Shown here in pieces: positions 1 to 7,657 of a stretch of 64,000 nucleotides of DNA (position 1 is the first letter of the stretch; the number at the start of each line of letters is the position of its first letter). The DNA comes from Desulfosporosinus fructosivorans. Its GTDB lineage: Bacteria > Bacillota > Desulfitobacteriia > Desulfitobacteriales > Desulfitobacteriaceae. The notes below the pieces were generated by a model. The model worked only from the letters and a program-made list of their open reading frames with translations. It was not told where the DNA came from and did not search any database. The stretch is from positions 682,001-746,000 of the forward strand of contig NZ_SPQQ01000002.1 of NCBI RefSeq assembly GCF_004766045.1, read 5' to 3'. The position numbers were made by a program, and so were the translations under genes.

Positions 1-844
1 TTGTTTCAGCGGCAATCTCTTTGATAAACGAAGAAACTTTATCGATTTCGAGCGATAAAGTTGTGATCTCACTGATTGTTTTGTTAAGCTCCTGCTCATT
101 AGCATGAATATTATTTGCTGATGCCGATAATTCCTCAATTGCAGCACTGATTTGAGAGAGCCCATCATCAAGAGTTTGAGCCATTTCCCGCAAATTCTTT
201 GCGACAACCTTGGGAATGACCATGCCAAAACTAGCTGTCAATTCTCCTTCTTCACTGAATAAAGGGTAGCAAACTGCAAAACACGGCTTCCCATACACTA
301 ATTCATCATATTCCATTGAAAACGGTTTTTTTGTTTTGATAACGATTGCAGGTGTCGTATCTTCCTTAAAATGATCATCAATCTTTAATTGAGGTAACTT
401 AAATCTTTCTGAATGCTGAATATAATAAAATTTTTCTAAGGTTGTTATAAACATTACCGCACCATCTGAAAACATTTCTGATAAAATAGGTGCAAAATCT
501 TTAAATGCTTTGACTACTGGGTGATATAACGGAAAAACAGTAGAGAAAGCCCCCACAACTTGTCTCTCATGATCGACGATCGGTTCTGCGATAGTCTTAA
601 CTCTTATTCCAGTTGAAGTACGTGATTTGAGCGTAAGGGTTTTCCCTTCCCTCATAGCCCTATCTGCAGCGCTTTGGTCATTCAACTTTTCGCCCACTTG
701 ATAGATATCTAAACCAACTTCAGATGATGCCTTTCTCCAAATAATAGTCTCTCTATCAGTTATTAAATATATAACCCCACCAGGGATCATATCAGCCTGA
801 GTTTCGCACATGCTTTTAATATGATCTACTCCACTTAAAGAAAT
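1..844 (-). CDS. soluble methyl-accepting chemotaxis-type sensor, 3' part cut by window edge
   Basis: The reading frame runs from about 844 off the left edge, at least 281 residues. I see no membrane segment or signal peptide, so it should be cytoplasmic. The first ~200 residues look like a sensory region (GVDHIKSMCETQ near the N-terminus). From ~210 on there is a long heptad-like stretch (MAQTLDDGLSQISAAIEELS and on) typical of the start of an MCP signalling coiled coil; the signalling tip lies outside the window. The start is odd. A strong GGGAGGA site is followed by no ATG, GTG or TTG in frame for 11-12 codons. The likely start is ATT at 844 (or ATA at 847), since as I recall related proteins begin M-x-x-SGVDHIKS. 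The first in-frame ATG comes 12 codons later. The MCP family call is good; the ligand is unknown. Confidence 0.75.
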   Translation of the reverse strand, partial: MSLSGVDHIKSMCETQADMIPGGVIYLITDRETIIWRKASSEVGLDIYQVGEKLNDQSAADRAMREGKTLTLKSRTSTGIRVKTIAEPIVDHERQVVGAFSTVFPLYHPVVKAFKDFAPILSEMFSDGAVMFITTLEKFYYIQHSERFKLPQLKIDDHFKEDTTPAIVIKTKKPFSMEYDELVYGKPCFAVCYPLFSEEGELTASFGMVIPKVVAKNLREMAQTLDDGLSQISAAIEELSASANNIHANEQELNKTISEITTLSLEIDKVSSFIKEIAAET

Positions 845-921
845 TATGGTACATTCCTCCCTTCAAATTTTTCCCTTGAAAAATTAACTTGTTTATGCCA
901 AATGTTTTTAACTTCACCTAT

Positions 922-1704
922 TTAACCTTGCATTGTCAAACCGCCGCTTACACTCAAGGTCTGCCCTATGATATAATCAGACAGACTTGAAGCAAAAAAG
1001 ACAACCGCGCCGGCAATATCCTCAGGCAAAGCGACCCTTTTGAGCGGAATTATTTTTTCTAAAGCCATTCTGATCTTTTCCGGTTGGTCCTGATATAAAG
1101 GCGTATCCGTAGGTCCCGAGGAAACACAGTTAACGTTGATATTAAATCCGGCAACTTCCCGGGCGAGTGATTTGGTAAAAACAATGACCGCTCCTTTAGA
1201 ACCGGCATACACCGTTTCCCCGCTGCTACCGACTCTGCCGGAATCACTCGCTATATTGATAATTTTTCCGCAATTGTTTTTCATCATGCTGTCTCAGACA
1301 GCTCTTGAGCAGTAGATTACAGATTTATAATTCGTATCAATGACTTTGTCCCAATGTTCCGGTGAATTCTTCCAGAATGGCTCCGCATTATCCCAGCCTA
1401 CATTATTAACCAAAACGTTTATCGGCCCTAACGTTTTCTCGGCTTGTTCAACCATTTGTACTACAGCTTGATAATCAGAAACATCAGCAATAATGATTTC
1501 GCATTTACGCCCAAGTCTCTTGATTTTTTCAGCGGTTTCCAATAATAGTCCAGATGTCCGGCCTGCGATAGAAATATCCGCACGATAAGAGGCCGCCATT
1601 ATCGCGATTGCCTTACCGATTGCCTTACCGATTGCCTTACCGATTGCCTTACCGATACCCTTTCCGACTCCGGTAACGAGCATATGAACGCCGTCTAAGC
1701 GCAT
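922..1704 (-). pseudogene. broken short-chain dehydrogenase, BadH-like (2-hydroxycyclohexanecarboxyl-CoA dehydrogenase type)
   Basis: One reading frame of about 260 codons is interrupted by a TGA at 1294-1296, between CSRAV and DSMMKNN; the frame is the same on both sides. The N-terminal half has the Rossmann glycines (TGVGKGIG) and NNVGWDNAEPF; the C-terminal half has ASDSGRVGSSGE and the catalytic YAGSK. The NNxGWD and ASDxxRVGSSGE strings resemble BadH of the cyclohexanecarboxylate pathway (recall, not a search). Just after the glycine motif a 12-bp unit is repeated four times, adding GKAI blocks to helix A. The stop plus the insertion make a working enzyme unlikely. It follows the TRAP genes on the same strand and was probably part of that operon. 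Confidence 0.8.
1606..1653 (-). repeat. four tandem copies of a 12-bp unit inside the broken SDR gene
   Basis: The unit GATTGCCTTACC (plus strand) starts at 1606, 1618, 1630 and 1642. On the coding strand it adds Gly-Lys-Ala-Ile blocks in frame. A normal SDR has one such block here, so three copies look like slipped-strand expansion. Confidence 0.9.
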
Positions 1705-1708
1705 TTTA

Positions 1709-1747
1709 CTTCTTCCTATACCGTTACTTAAACGGCATAGGAAGAAG
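1709..1747 (-). promoter_or_regulatory. hairpin holding the ribosome binding site of the broken SDR
   Basis: Arms at 1709-1725 and 1731-1747 pair over 17 positions with one mismatch and a 5-nt loop (ACTTA). On the minus strand the arm next to the start carries AGGAAG, the only Shine-Dalgarno candidate for the gene starting at 1704, so the site would be buried in the stem. It could equally be a terminator after dctM. The rest of the 1705-1973 gap shows nothing I recognise. Confidence 0.5.
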
Positions 1748-1973
1748 CTGAACTTCGGAAGAGCAAATAAGTTTGAAAACTATAATGATAATAGTCCAAT
1801 AAAAAAGTCCATATAATGCCTTTGTCCATAAATTTCATCGCAAAGATGGCAATGTAACTAAAGAATCGCTCTTACCAAACGTTACGAACAATAGCGAGTG
1901 AAGTCGTTGGCTGCTCAATTAATGAGCAGTCCCCTCTCGATTATAAAAGGACTTTGAAGAATGGACCTACGCC

Positions 1974-3245
1974 CTATAACAGGAAAGTTACAGTTTGTGG
2001 GAAGAAGACCATAATGAGGAGGACGACAATCATGATAAAGATAAACGGCAGTACCGCCTTGCTCAACCGCAGGATGTTTATGTCGGAGATACTTGACACA
2101 ACGTAAAGATTCAGACCGACCGGCGGGGTGAGCACGCCAATCATCAGGTTAACCGTCATCATCACGCCAAAGAATACGGGATCAACGCCCAAAGCAAGTG
2201 CGGCCGGCAGCAGCACGGGAACCAGAATAACGATGGCGCAGGCAGCATCCAGGAACATGCCGGCAAAGATAAGAATGACATTGATCATGAGCAGGAAGAC
2301 GATCGGGCTTTCCGTGAACGACGTAATCGCAGCAGTAGTAGCCTGCGGGATCTGGGACAGGGTCATGATATAACCGAGGAAATTGGCTGTCGTCATAACG
2401 GCAAGCACAATGCAGGACATTTTTGCCGAGTTCATCAGTGATTTCGGAAGGTCTTTCACTTTGATCTCTTTATAGAGAAAAACGCTTACAAATACGCAAT
2501 ACAGCACGGCAACCACAGCGGATTCCGTGGCCGTAAATATGCCGCTGACAATCCCTCCCATAATAATGATAGGCAGCATAAGCGGGATGATGGCCGACTT
2601 CAGGGCGGTAAAGAAAGATTTTACCGTCGGTTTCGGCTCCGCCGGATATCCTTTTTTCCGGGCAACGTAATACGTATACAACATAAATCCGGCCGCAATC
2701 ATAACGCCGGGTACATAACCGGCGATAAACAACTCCTTAACGGATTGGGACGCCGCAACAGCGTAAATCAGCGCAGTGGCGCTGGGCGGAATGATCGGAC
2801 CGATTCCGCCGGAAGCAGCCGTCAGCGCGCCGGCAAATTCTAAATCGTACCCCCGTTTCACCATGGCCGGGATGAGAATGGCAGCAACAATCGCGGCACA
2901 GGCGGAGGAAGAACCCAAAATCGCAGCTAGGAAGCAGCAGGTCATAACAGTAACGAAACCAAGCCCGCCGCGAATCCAGCCTACGCAACAGTTGGAAAAA
3001 TCGATCAGGCGCTTGGACATGCCTCCGTTATTCATTAAATCCCCGGTCAGCATAAAGAGCGGAATCGCCATCAGGGTAAGGTTGTCCGCGCCGGAAAACA
3101 TCTTTTGCACAACAAACGCTAAATAAGGATCGTCAAACTTTATAACCCCCAGGCCCATGGCGCTCATGGCCAGGGAGATAAAAATGGGAACCCTCAGAAC
3201 AAGTAAAACCAAAAGCAATCCGATGAAAATCAATAAGCTACTCAT
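1974..3245 (-). CDS. dctM: TRAP transporter large membrane subunit DctM
   Basis: This 423-residue protein is hydrophobic throughout, with roughly a dozen membrane segments. It is the usual length for DctM, the ion-coupled channel subunit of tripartite ATP-independent periplasmic transporters, and works with DctQ and the lipoprotein DctP. Family-typical stretches include GSSSACAAIVAAILIPAM (~110-130), ASGGIGPIIPPS (~145) and LTPPVGLNLYV (~372). Its start overlaps the dctQ stop by four bases (ATGA), so the two are translationally coupled. Substrates of this family are usually carboxylates; which one is not visible here. The neighbouring BadH-like remnant and the acyl-CoA genes suggest an organic acid. 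Confidence 0.95.
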   Translation of the reverse strand: MSSLLIFIGLLLVLLVLRVPIFISLAMSAMGLGVIKFDDPYLAFVVQKMFSGADNLTLMAIPLFMLTGDLMNNGGMSKRLIDFSNCCVGWIRGGLGFVTVMTCCFLAAILGSSSACAAIVAAILIPAMVKRGYDLEFAGALTAASGGIGPIIPPSATALIYAVAASQSVKELFIAGYVPGVMIAAGFMLYTYYVARKKGYPAEPKPTVKSFFTALKSAIIPLMLPIIIMGGIVSGIFTATESAVVAVLYCVFVSVFLYKEIKVKDLPKSLMNSAKMSCIVLAVMTTANFLGYIMTLSQIPQATTAAITSFTESPIVFLLMINVILIFAGMFLDAACAIVILVPVLLPAALALGVDPVFFGVMMTVNLMIGVLTPPVGLNLYVVSSISDINILRLSKAVLPFIFIMIVVLLIMVFFPQTVTFLL

Positions 3246-3727
3246 AGTTCCTCATGCCTCCCCGTGAACAGTTTGACAATATCTCTGATGCAAAACATTT
3301 CCATGCAAAATGCTGCGATTGGAACACACAGATAAACCAGGGGTAAAGGGAGCAAATTCACAGGAGACGTCCGCATCGCCGCCGTAGGGTAGTATATATA
3401 GGTGCCCCAAAGCACGGCGGCAAAGAAAACGAATTGGATAAGATATGAAATGAACAGAATGATTTTGCGGGCGGTTGGCGGCACTGCGTCAACCACGTTG
3501 GCGACCCATACGTGGCCATGTTCTTGGTAGACCATTGTCGTGCCAAAAAAGACCGTCCAAACCAGCAGGTATCTGGAGATTTCTTCGCTCCAGGCCATAG
3601 AGGTATCCAGAAAGAACCTACTGAACACCTGAGCGGTGACCAGCAAGATCATAACAAGAAACATAATTGCCATGAGTGCCGACAGCGTTTTATTGAACCA
3701 TTTTTCCAGCGAACTTAATAGCTTCAT
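3242..3727 (-). CDS. dctQ: TRAP transporter small membrane subunit DctQ
   Basis: A 161-residue protein with four predicted membrane helices. It has the DctQ hallmark region around residues 40-60 (MAWSEEISRYLLVW, then FGTTMVYQEHGHVWV). DctQ bridges the large permease subunit and the substrate-binding lipoprotein. It lies between dctP and dctM, overlaps dctM by four bases and is 109 bases downstream of dctP. Length and order are normal. Confidence 0.95.
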   Translation of the reverse strand: MKLLSSLEKWFNKTLSALMAIMFLVMILLVTAQVFSRFFLDTSMAWSEEISRYLLVWTVFFGTTMVYQEHGHVWVANVVDAVPPTARKIILFISYLIQFVFFAAVLWGTYIYYPTAAMRTSPVNLLPLPLVYLCVPIAAFCMEMFCIRDIVKLFTGRHEEL

Positions 3728-3836
3728 TAATATGCCCCTTTCTTAATATAGTGCAGAAAGCAGCCAGCCTGTAACTGTTGTGAAGGTTGGCCACTTTCTC
3801 TCAACTTCACAGACTAATGCGATTAACGATTGTGTC

Positions 3837-4868
3837 TTACTTCGCGGCCGCCTTGATTTCCTCTACAAGGTCCTTGCCGTCCGGATATTTTTGATAATAT
3901 TTTTCATAGACTGCCTCGGCTGCTTTTTTGAACTCCGCAACATCCGGAGTCGTGGCTGTCATACCATTTTCAAGCAGGAACTTCTTGTCAGCAGCAGCCG
4001 CCTCGCGGAGCATCTTGACTTGGTACTGGCAGGCCTCTTTCGCCGCCTGCTCAACCGCCCCGCGGATGTCCTCCGGCAGAGAAGTCAGCCATTGTTCGCT
4101 GGCAACAAAATACATGGTGTTCAACACGTGGTTGGTTTCTGCTAAATACTTCTGAACCTCGTTGAACCTGAAAGACCGGATGGTATTGTAGGGATTCTCC
4201 TGACCGTCAAACGTGTTGGTCTGCAGGGCGGAGAACACTTCGCCGATCGTCGTGGCCACAGTATTGGTTTCCAGTGCTTCAAACAGCGCAATCGACATTT
4301 CGGAACTGGAGACGCGAATTTTCAGTCCCTTCAGATCAGCGACAGAATTGATAGGGCGTTTGCTATTCGTGATGACACGCAAACCATTTTCCGTAAATCC
4401 GAGAACACGAAGTCCTTTTGCAGGCAGACTGGCGCCGAATTTCTTGCCGATTTCGCCATTCACTACTTTATCCCAGTGCGCTTCATCTTCGAAGAGGTAC
4501 GGCAGCATCATGGCGTTTAACATTGCCGGGTTGAGAGACGCGGATTGTTCGCTGATAACGCACATGTTCAACTTCCCCATCTGGGTCTGCTCGACCTGGT
4601 TGAATTCGTTACCGAGGGAATTGTTTCCATAGAACTCTACTTTTACGCGCTTGTTTGTTAGTTCTTCCACCCTGGGAATAAACTTTTCGGTAATGAACTT
4701 GGTATGGACGCTGGTGTCGGCCCACTGATTGGCAACTTTGATCACGTAGGTTTTTTCGTCCGATTTATCAGTGCTGGCGGGTGTTGTTCCGGAGGGATTG
4801 CCGCATGCAGTCACTGAGAGCATGAGGGCTACGGCGAGAAGAAGGGAAATGAATCTACACTTTTTCAT
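3837..4868 (-). CDS. dctP: TRAP transporter solute-binding lipoprotein DctP
   Basis: The start was chosen at 4868 because GGAGGAAT lies just upstream and the protein then begins MKKCRFISLLL, a lipoprotein signal ending in the lipobox VTAC (~residue 22). A longer frame to 4928 has no such support. The mature part is a DctP-fold extracytoplasmic binding protein of normal length (343 aa), with the family region IRVSSSEMSIALFEALETN (~residues 185-205, which includes the carboxylate-gripping Arg) and the QENPYNTI segment. It is probably the first gene of the TRAP operon; a sigma-54 promoter sits about 0.7 kb upstream at 5584-5599. The ligand is not predictable from sequence. Confidence 0.93.
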   Translation of the reverse strand: MKKCRFISLLLAVALMLSVTACGNPSGTTPASTDKSDEKTYVIKVANQWADTSVHTKFITEKFIPRVEELTNKRVKVEFYGNNSLGNEFNQVEQTQMGKLNMCVISEQSASLNPAMLNAMMLPYLFEDEAHWDKVVNGEIGKKFGASLPAKGLRVLGFTENGLRVITNSKRPINSVADLKGLKIRVSSSEMSIALFEALETNTVATTIGEVFSALQTNTFDGQENPYNTIRSFRFNEVQKYLAETNHVLNTMYFVASEQWLTSLPEDIRGAVEQAAKEACQYQVKMLREAAAADKKFLLENGMTATTPDVAEFKKAAEAVYEKYYQKYPDGKDLVEEIKAAAK

Positions 4869-4995
4869 AGTTCTATTCCTCCTTAACATTCTATCTTTGC
4901 TCTCGGCATTCGCCGAGGCGAACGGCACAAGGCTTTGCTTGTTCCATTCTTTTTTGCTTTATCTTTTGATAAGGGGATTCATTTGCCTACCACGA

Positions 4996-5199
4996 TTAAT
5001 CCAATACAGAACTGCTTATTTGTACTTTTGAATAAGTTTTGTGCAACACGAATGATTTGTACTCCTCCCATTCATTTCTAAATTCAACGACTTTTTTCAG
5101 GTTGAGCCGACGCTCTAATTCCTTTTCATCACCTCCTAAACATGAAACTAGACCCCTCTGCTTCTAACGGGCATCACCATCAAAGAATGAAATATCCAT
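4996..5199 (-). other. unrecognised 68-codon frame with one stop, possible gene remnant
   Basis: In the gap upstream of dctP, the minus strand reads 68 codons from an ATG at 5199 (MDISFFDGDAR) to a TAA at 4996, interrupted by one TAG after codon 11. The later part is strongly charged (GDEKELERRLNLKKVVEF, then RNEWEEYKSFVLHK) and looks protein-like. I do not recognise it. Given the decay around it, it may be the tail of a lost gene. Confidence 0.25.
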
Positions 5200-5226
5200 C
5201 GGAATAGACTTGTTGTTCAGTTCATC

Positions 5227-5335
5227 TTAAGCTTTTCGTTTTTCCATAAAATCCAAAACGCTTTTGATATGATGGTCAGTATGACTGCATGGTGATATTC
5301 GACTTCCCAATTCAGATAGTCTTCAAAGTCTATCC
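5227..5335 (-). pseudogene. 3' remnant of an enoyl-CoA hydratase gene
   Basis: The plus-strand sequence here nearly repeats 11970-12080, the 3' end of the intact crotonase gene at 11965-12741. The remnant encodes DFEDYLNWEVEY as in the intact copy, then a 4-bp deletion shifts the frame. It still ends with EKRK plus a stop. Only about 35 codons survive. A GAAAGGAG site at ~5415 may be the original ribosome binding site, which would mean most of the gene was deleted internally. It lies downstream of the sigma-54 promoter at 5584-5599, so a hydratase was probably once the first gene of the TRAP operon. Confidence 0.8.
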
Positions 5336-5583
5336 TCTGAACTACGATCATCGACAAGATTCTTGTGATAGTGAATTCTTTCTCTTTGCATTAGATTAAA
5401 TCTTATAAATCTCCTTTCATTCAATATTCTGGAAATACCTTCAACTCAACTAATCCGCATGAATTCTCGACACTCATTGTGAACAATGCAACTAACTTTT
5501 GCACCCCCTTATGTTGCATGGCATAAATACCATTGCATTGTTTTCGTCTTAAATGGTACCATTAGTACTCTTAAAACACTCAT

Positions 5584-5599
5584 TGCATTTTGTATGCCA
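5584..5599 (-). promoter_or_regulatory. sigma-54 (-24/-12) promoter P1
   Basis: The minus strand reads TGGCATACAAAATGCA, with GG and GC separated by exactly 10 bases, which fits the sigma-54 consensus. It points at the hydratase remnant and the TRAP genes. An upstream repeat lies about 85 bases further up at 5684-5722. The first intact gene is ~720 bases away. Confidence 0.75.
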
Positions 5600-5683
5600 A
5601 GTCTATCTATAGTAGATTAATGACATAATCCCTGGGAAATTAGCCTTTCATAAACCAATGGCTACAATGAGGTTTTATTCACA

Positions 5684-5722
5684 TTTGCATGTTATTGCAG
5701 TTTTGCATTGCAATTATGCACG
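5684..5722. promoter_or_regulatory. type 1 upstream activator repeat, copy 1
   Basis: TTTGCAT starts at 5684, followed by TTGCAG, TTTTGCATTGC and TATGCACG. The same 39-base arrangement occurs at 25324-25362 and 34485-34523, each time 85-130 bases upstream of a sigma-54 promoter on the minus strand. It contains two adjacent imperfect TGCAT...TGCA dyads. It is probably the enhancer of the sigma-54 activator encoded at 34552-36294. Confidence 0.7.
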
Positions 5723-5969
5723 TATAATTATAGCCAGCGGGATCACACCTAACTAATAACAAATCTACCACAGAATATTTGTGGAAAAGGCCTTGCTATA
5801 CTTTCATCCTTCATGATTTACTGTGGTAGTAGTGTTCACGATTTAATCACTAAAGAAATTCAAAAAGACTTTATCACTACAGCGTGATTTAAAAAAATAT
5901 GATAAATTGGTAATGAGGACTCGGAGGTTGAACAAGAGTAAGCGCTTAATGAACAGGCGCATTGATAAG

Positions 5970-5999
5970 CCCCGGTACAACTTTTGCATTGTACCGGGG
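5970..5999. terminator. perfect 11-bp hairpin, terminator-like
   Basis: CCCCGGTACAA (5970-5980) pairs with TTGTACCGGGG (5989-5999) around an 8-nt loop. There is no clear T-run on either side. It separates the P1 control region from the mobile-element debris. Confidence 0.5.
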
Positions 6000-6060
6000 T
6001 GGTGTTGGAGTCATACTATGTCAATGAATAGTATTTCTGCAGTAAAACAGATTGCTGTTG

Positions 6061-6309
6061 CTATTCTTCATAGGGGACCACCTCAGGGATAACCCTGTCA
6101 GTCACACGGTCGTGCTTTCTGACGATCTCAAATGCGGATACAACCTGATGATAATAATAATGTGTTCCATCGATTGAAGTATGTCTAAGATACCGGCTCA
6201 AATACGGCATCATGGCTTCGAACCCCTTGCCTTCGTTCAACCAGTCTTTCATTTTAGTCACCACATAGGTGTGCCGAAGTAAATCCAAACGTTTGGATTC
6301 GTTATCCAA
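6061..6309 (-). pseudogene. C-terminal fragment of a tyrosine recombinase (Tn554-type integrase family)
   Basis: The 82-residue frame matches the end of the catalytic domain of tyrosine recombinases: LLRHTYVV (Arg-His box), then YLSRYLRHTSIDGTHYYYHQV with the second His/Arg box and the Tyr region. Everything upstream of the catalytic domain is missing; the frame begins at 6309, next to an inverted repeat at 6314-6387. The product would be inactive. It is transcribed away from the other integrase fragments at 6433 and 9151. Confidence 0.75.
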
Positions 6310-6313
6310 ACCT

Positions 6314-6387
6314 GAATAAAATCCAAACCTTCTTTTAAGATGCCTAATATTTAAGGGCTTTGATGAAAAAAGGTTTGGATTTTATTC
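6314..6387. repeat. 18-bp perfect inverted repeat with extra TCCAAAC boxes
   Basis: The left arm 6314-6331 and right arm 6370-6387 are perfect complements over 18 bases, separated by 38 bases. A further palindrome (TCCAAACGTTTGGA, ~6284-6297) and another TCCAAAC lie just to the left. The cluster sits exactly between two divergent integrase fragments, so it may be a recombination site or an element end. Confidence 0.75.
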
Positions 6388-6432
6388 TTTTGCCATATGC
6401 TCCTCTTATCAAATAAACCGGAGGGTATACAA

Positions 6433-6600
6433 ATGAATGTACAAAACCTCGGGGATAATTATCCTAAGCTTATTTCCCACATGAAAACCAGCGGTTACTC
6501 AAAAATATACGTTGACAGGATCAGAAGAGAGATTGAAAAAATCCTGTCAACTGTGGATTCAAAGGAGTGGTCATGCTACAGAGATGTCTATCTGGAATAG
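6433..6600 (+). pseudogene. N-terminal fragment of a tyrosine recombinase
   Basis: A good ribosome binding site (GGAGG, 8 bases before ATG 6433) leads into MNVQNLGDNYPKLISHMKTS, which looks like the SAM-like N-terminal domain of large tyrosine recombinases (helix with KIYVDRIRREIEKIL). The frame stops at 6600 after 55 residues. A C-terminal piece on the same strand at 9151-9623 is a plausible remainder of the same gene, with the IS1182 and IS21 sequences lying between them. Confidence 0.6.
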
Positions 6601-6715
6601 AAACCTCCGAAAAAGTAGCATAAAAATGACGACCTCATCATCATCTGTATAAATATTCATTAAACAGAACGAGTTTTTCAAGAATTTATTCGATTTTAGA
6701 TTAGTATTCAATAAT

Positions 6716-6738
6716 TTCAGTACTATATTAGTACTGAA
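6716..6738. repeat. palindrome next to the IS1182 remnant
   Basis: TTCAGTACTA and TAGTACTGAA (10-bp arms, 3-nt centre) lie about 40 bases beyond the 3' end of the transposase remnant. It could be part of the IS end or a terminator for it. Confidence 0.5.
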
Positions 6739-6778
6739 TCATCTAATTGAGCTCATGTTATTGGAGCTCTCTTCAAAT

Positions 6779-7535
6779 TTATGACATAGCGAAGCTAGAT
6801 GGTGTGAGCAAGTTTACCATCCTGACATTATTGCATGCCATATTTGCTAAGGTAATATGAATTTTTGCGCCAGCAAGTTTTAGGAATCTACATCTTCTTA
6901 AACCATGATTTCTTACCATGGTCGCAAAACGTCGCTCTACCTTGTATCTTTTATTTGAAGCTTCTCGAAATGCCACTGTCTGGTTCCTTTTTAAACCGTC
7001 TAGTACAACATCGTATCTACTGGATATTTCTACTTTTCTTACAAGATATTTACCATTTTTATTTTTTCTAAGGCATTGTTCAACATGCGGACACTTCAAG
7101 CAAACTTTTTTATCAAATCTAAAATGGTAATCCTCTTTGTCATTGGATTTGTTTTTTAATACTGAATATTTATTTGTAGTAATTCTGTTTGGACAAGTTA
7201 CAGTCTTTAAATCTTCAGATATATTAAAGTCTTTTATTCCAAAAACAGCTAGTTTTCTATTAGACTCATTGTAAAATGGAATGTTTGCTGTCATATCGTT
7301 GTCCTTTAAGAACACTCTATTATCGATGGTTCCATAAACCTTATCAGCAGATATTTCTTCAGGCTTTAACCCTAAATTCACATTTACCTTATCCACTAGC
7401 CCACACAACACTTTTTCATCTCCAACATTAAAAGGAGTCTGAATAGAAGAGAGGATAATCTCACTGTCTTCATCTACAATAATATGGTCCTTGTATCCTT
7501 TTTTGATATTACCAGGTGATTTATTGAGTATTCTT
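6779..7535 (-). pseudogene. truncated IS1182-family transposase
   Basis: The frame carries the C-terminal two thirds of a DDE transposase of the IS1182 type: GYKDHIIVDEDSEI, then LGLKPEEISADKVYGT, the zinc-like cysteine block CLKCPHVEQCLRKN and the end region NKRYKVERRFATMVRNHGLR with the catalytic Glu region. The N-terminal DNA-binding part and first catalytic region are gone. The frame runs on to 7594, but the last ~20 codons are merely IS21 end sequence read through. The IS21-like element evidently inserted here and cut it. Confidence 0.8.
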
Positions 7536-7539
7536 GCGG

Positions 7540-7605
7540 CATCCGGCCAGCAATCCTGTGACATTCGGCCACTGTTCTTGCAGTATCCGGCCAATAAGCC
7601 GGTAC
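7540..7605. mobile_element. IS21-type end with three 22-bp repeats
   Basis: Three copies of a motif (CATCCGGCCAG, CATTCGGCCAC, TATCCGGCCAA) start at 7540, 7562 and 7584, exactly 22 bases apart. IS21-family elements carry such multiple terminal repeats as transposase binding sites. This marks the left end of the element whose istA starts at 7658. Confidence 0.75.
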
Positions 7606-7657
7606 CTCAAAAATGAATCCTGTACAATGTAGTCAATACGTGTACGGGAGGAAGAGA

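Noticed and set aside
875..900. Possible sigma-54 promoter upstream of the chemoreceptor (TGGCAT on the minus strand)
   Set aside because: The -24 part fits, but 10 bases on there is no GC; the -12 region reads AAGTT.
1294..1296. In-frame TGA in the SDR gene read as selenocysteine
   Set aside because: SDR enzymes have no redox-active residue at this position, homologues as I recall have Leu there, and a second TGA lies at an unrelated place in istA. A nonsense mutation is simpler.
5550..5570. AATGGTACCATTAGTA palindrome also found near 46828 as a shared operator
   Set aside because: Only the short 12-base palindrome and a few flanking bases match; the second copy lies inside the IclR-like remnant frame. 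Likely coincidence.
6314..6387. CRISPR-like repeats
   Set aside because: The TCCAAAC boxes are irregularly spaced and inverted, with no spacer pattern. No CRISPR array was seen anywhere in the window.
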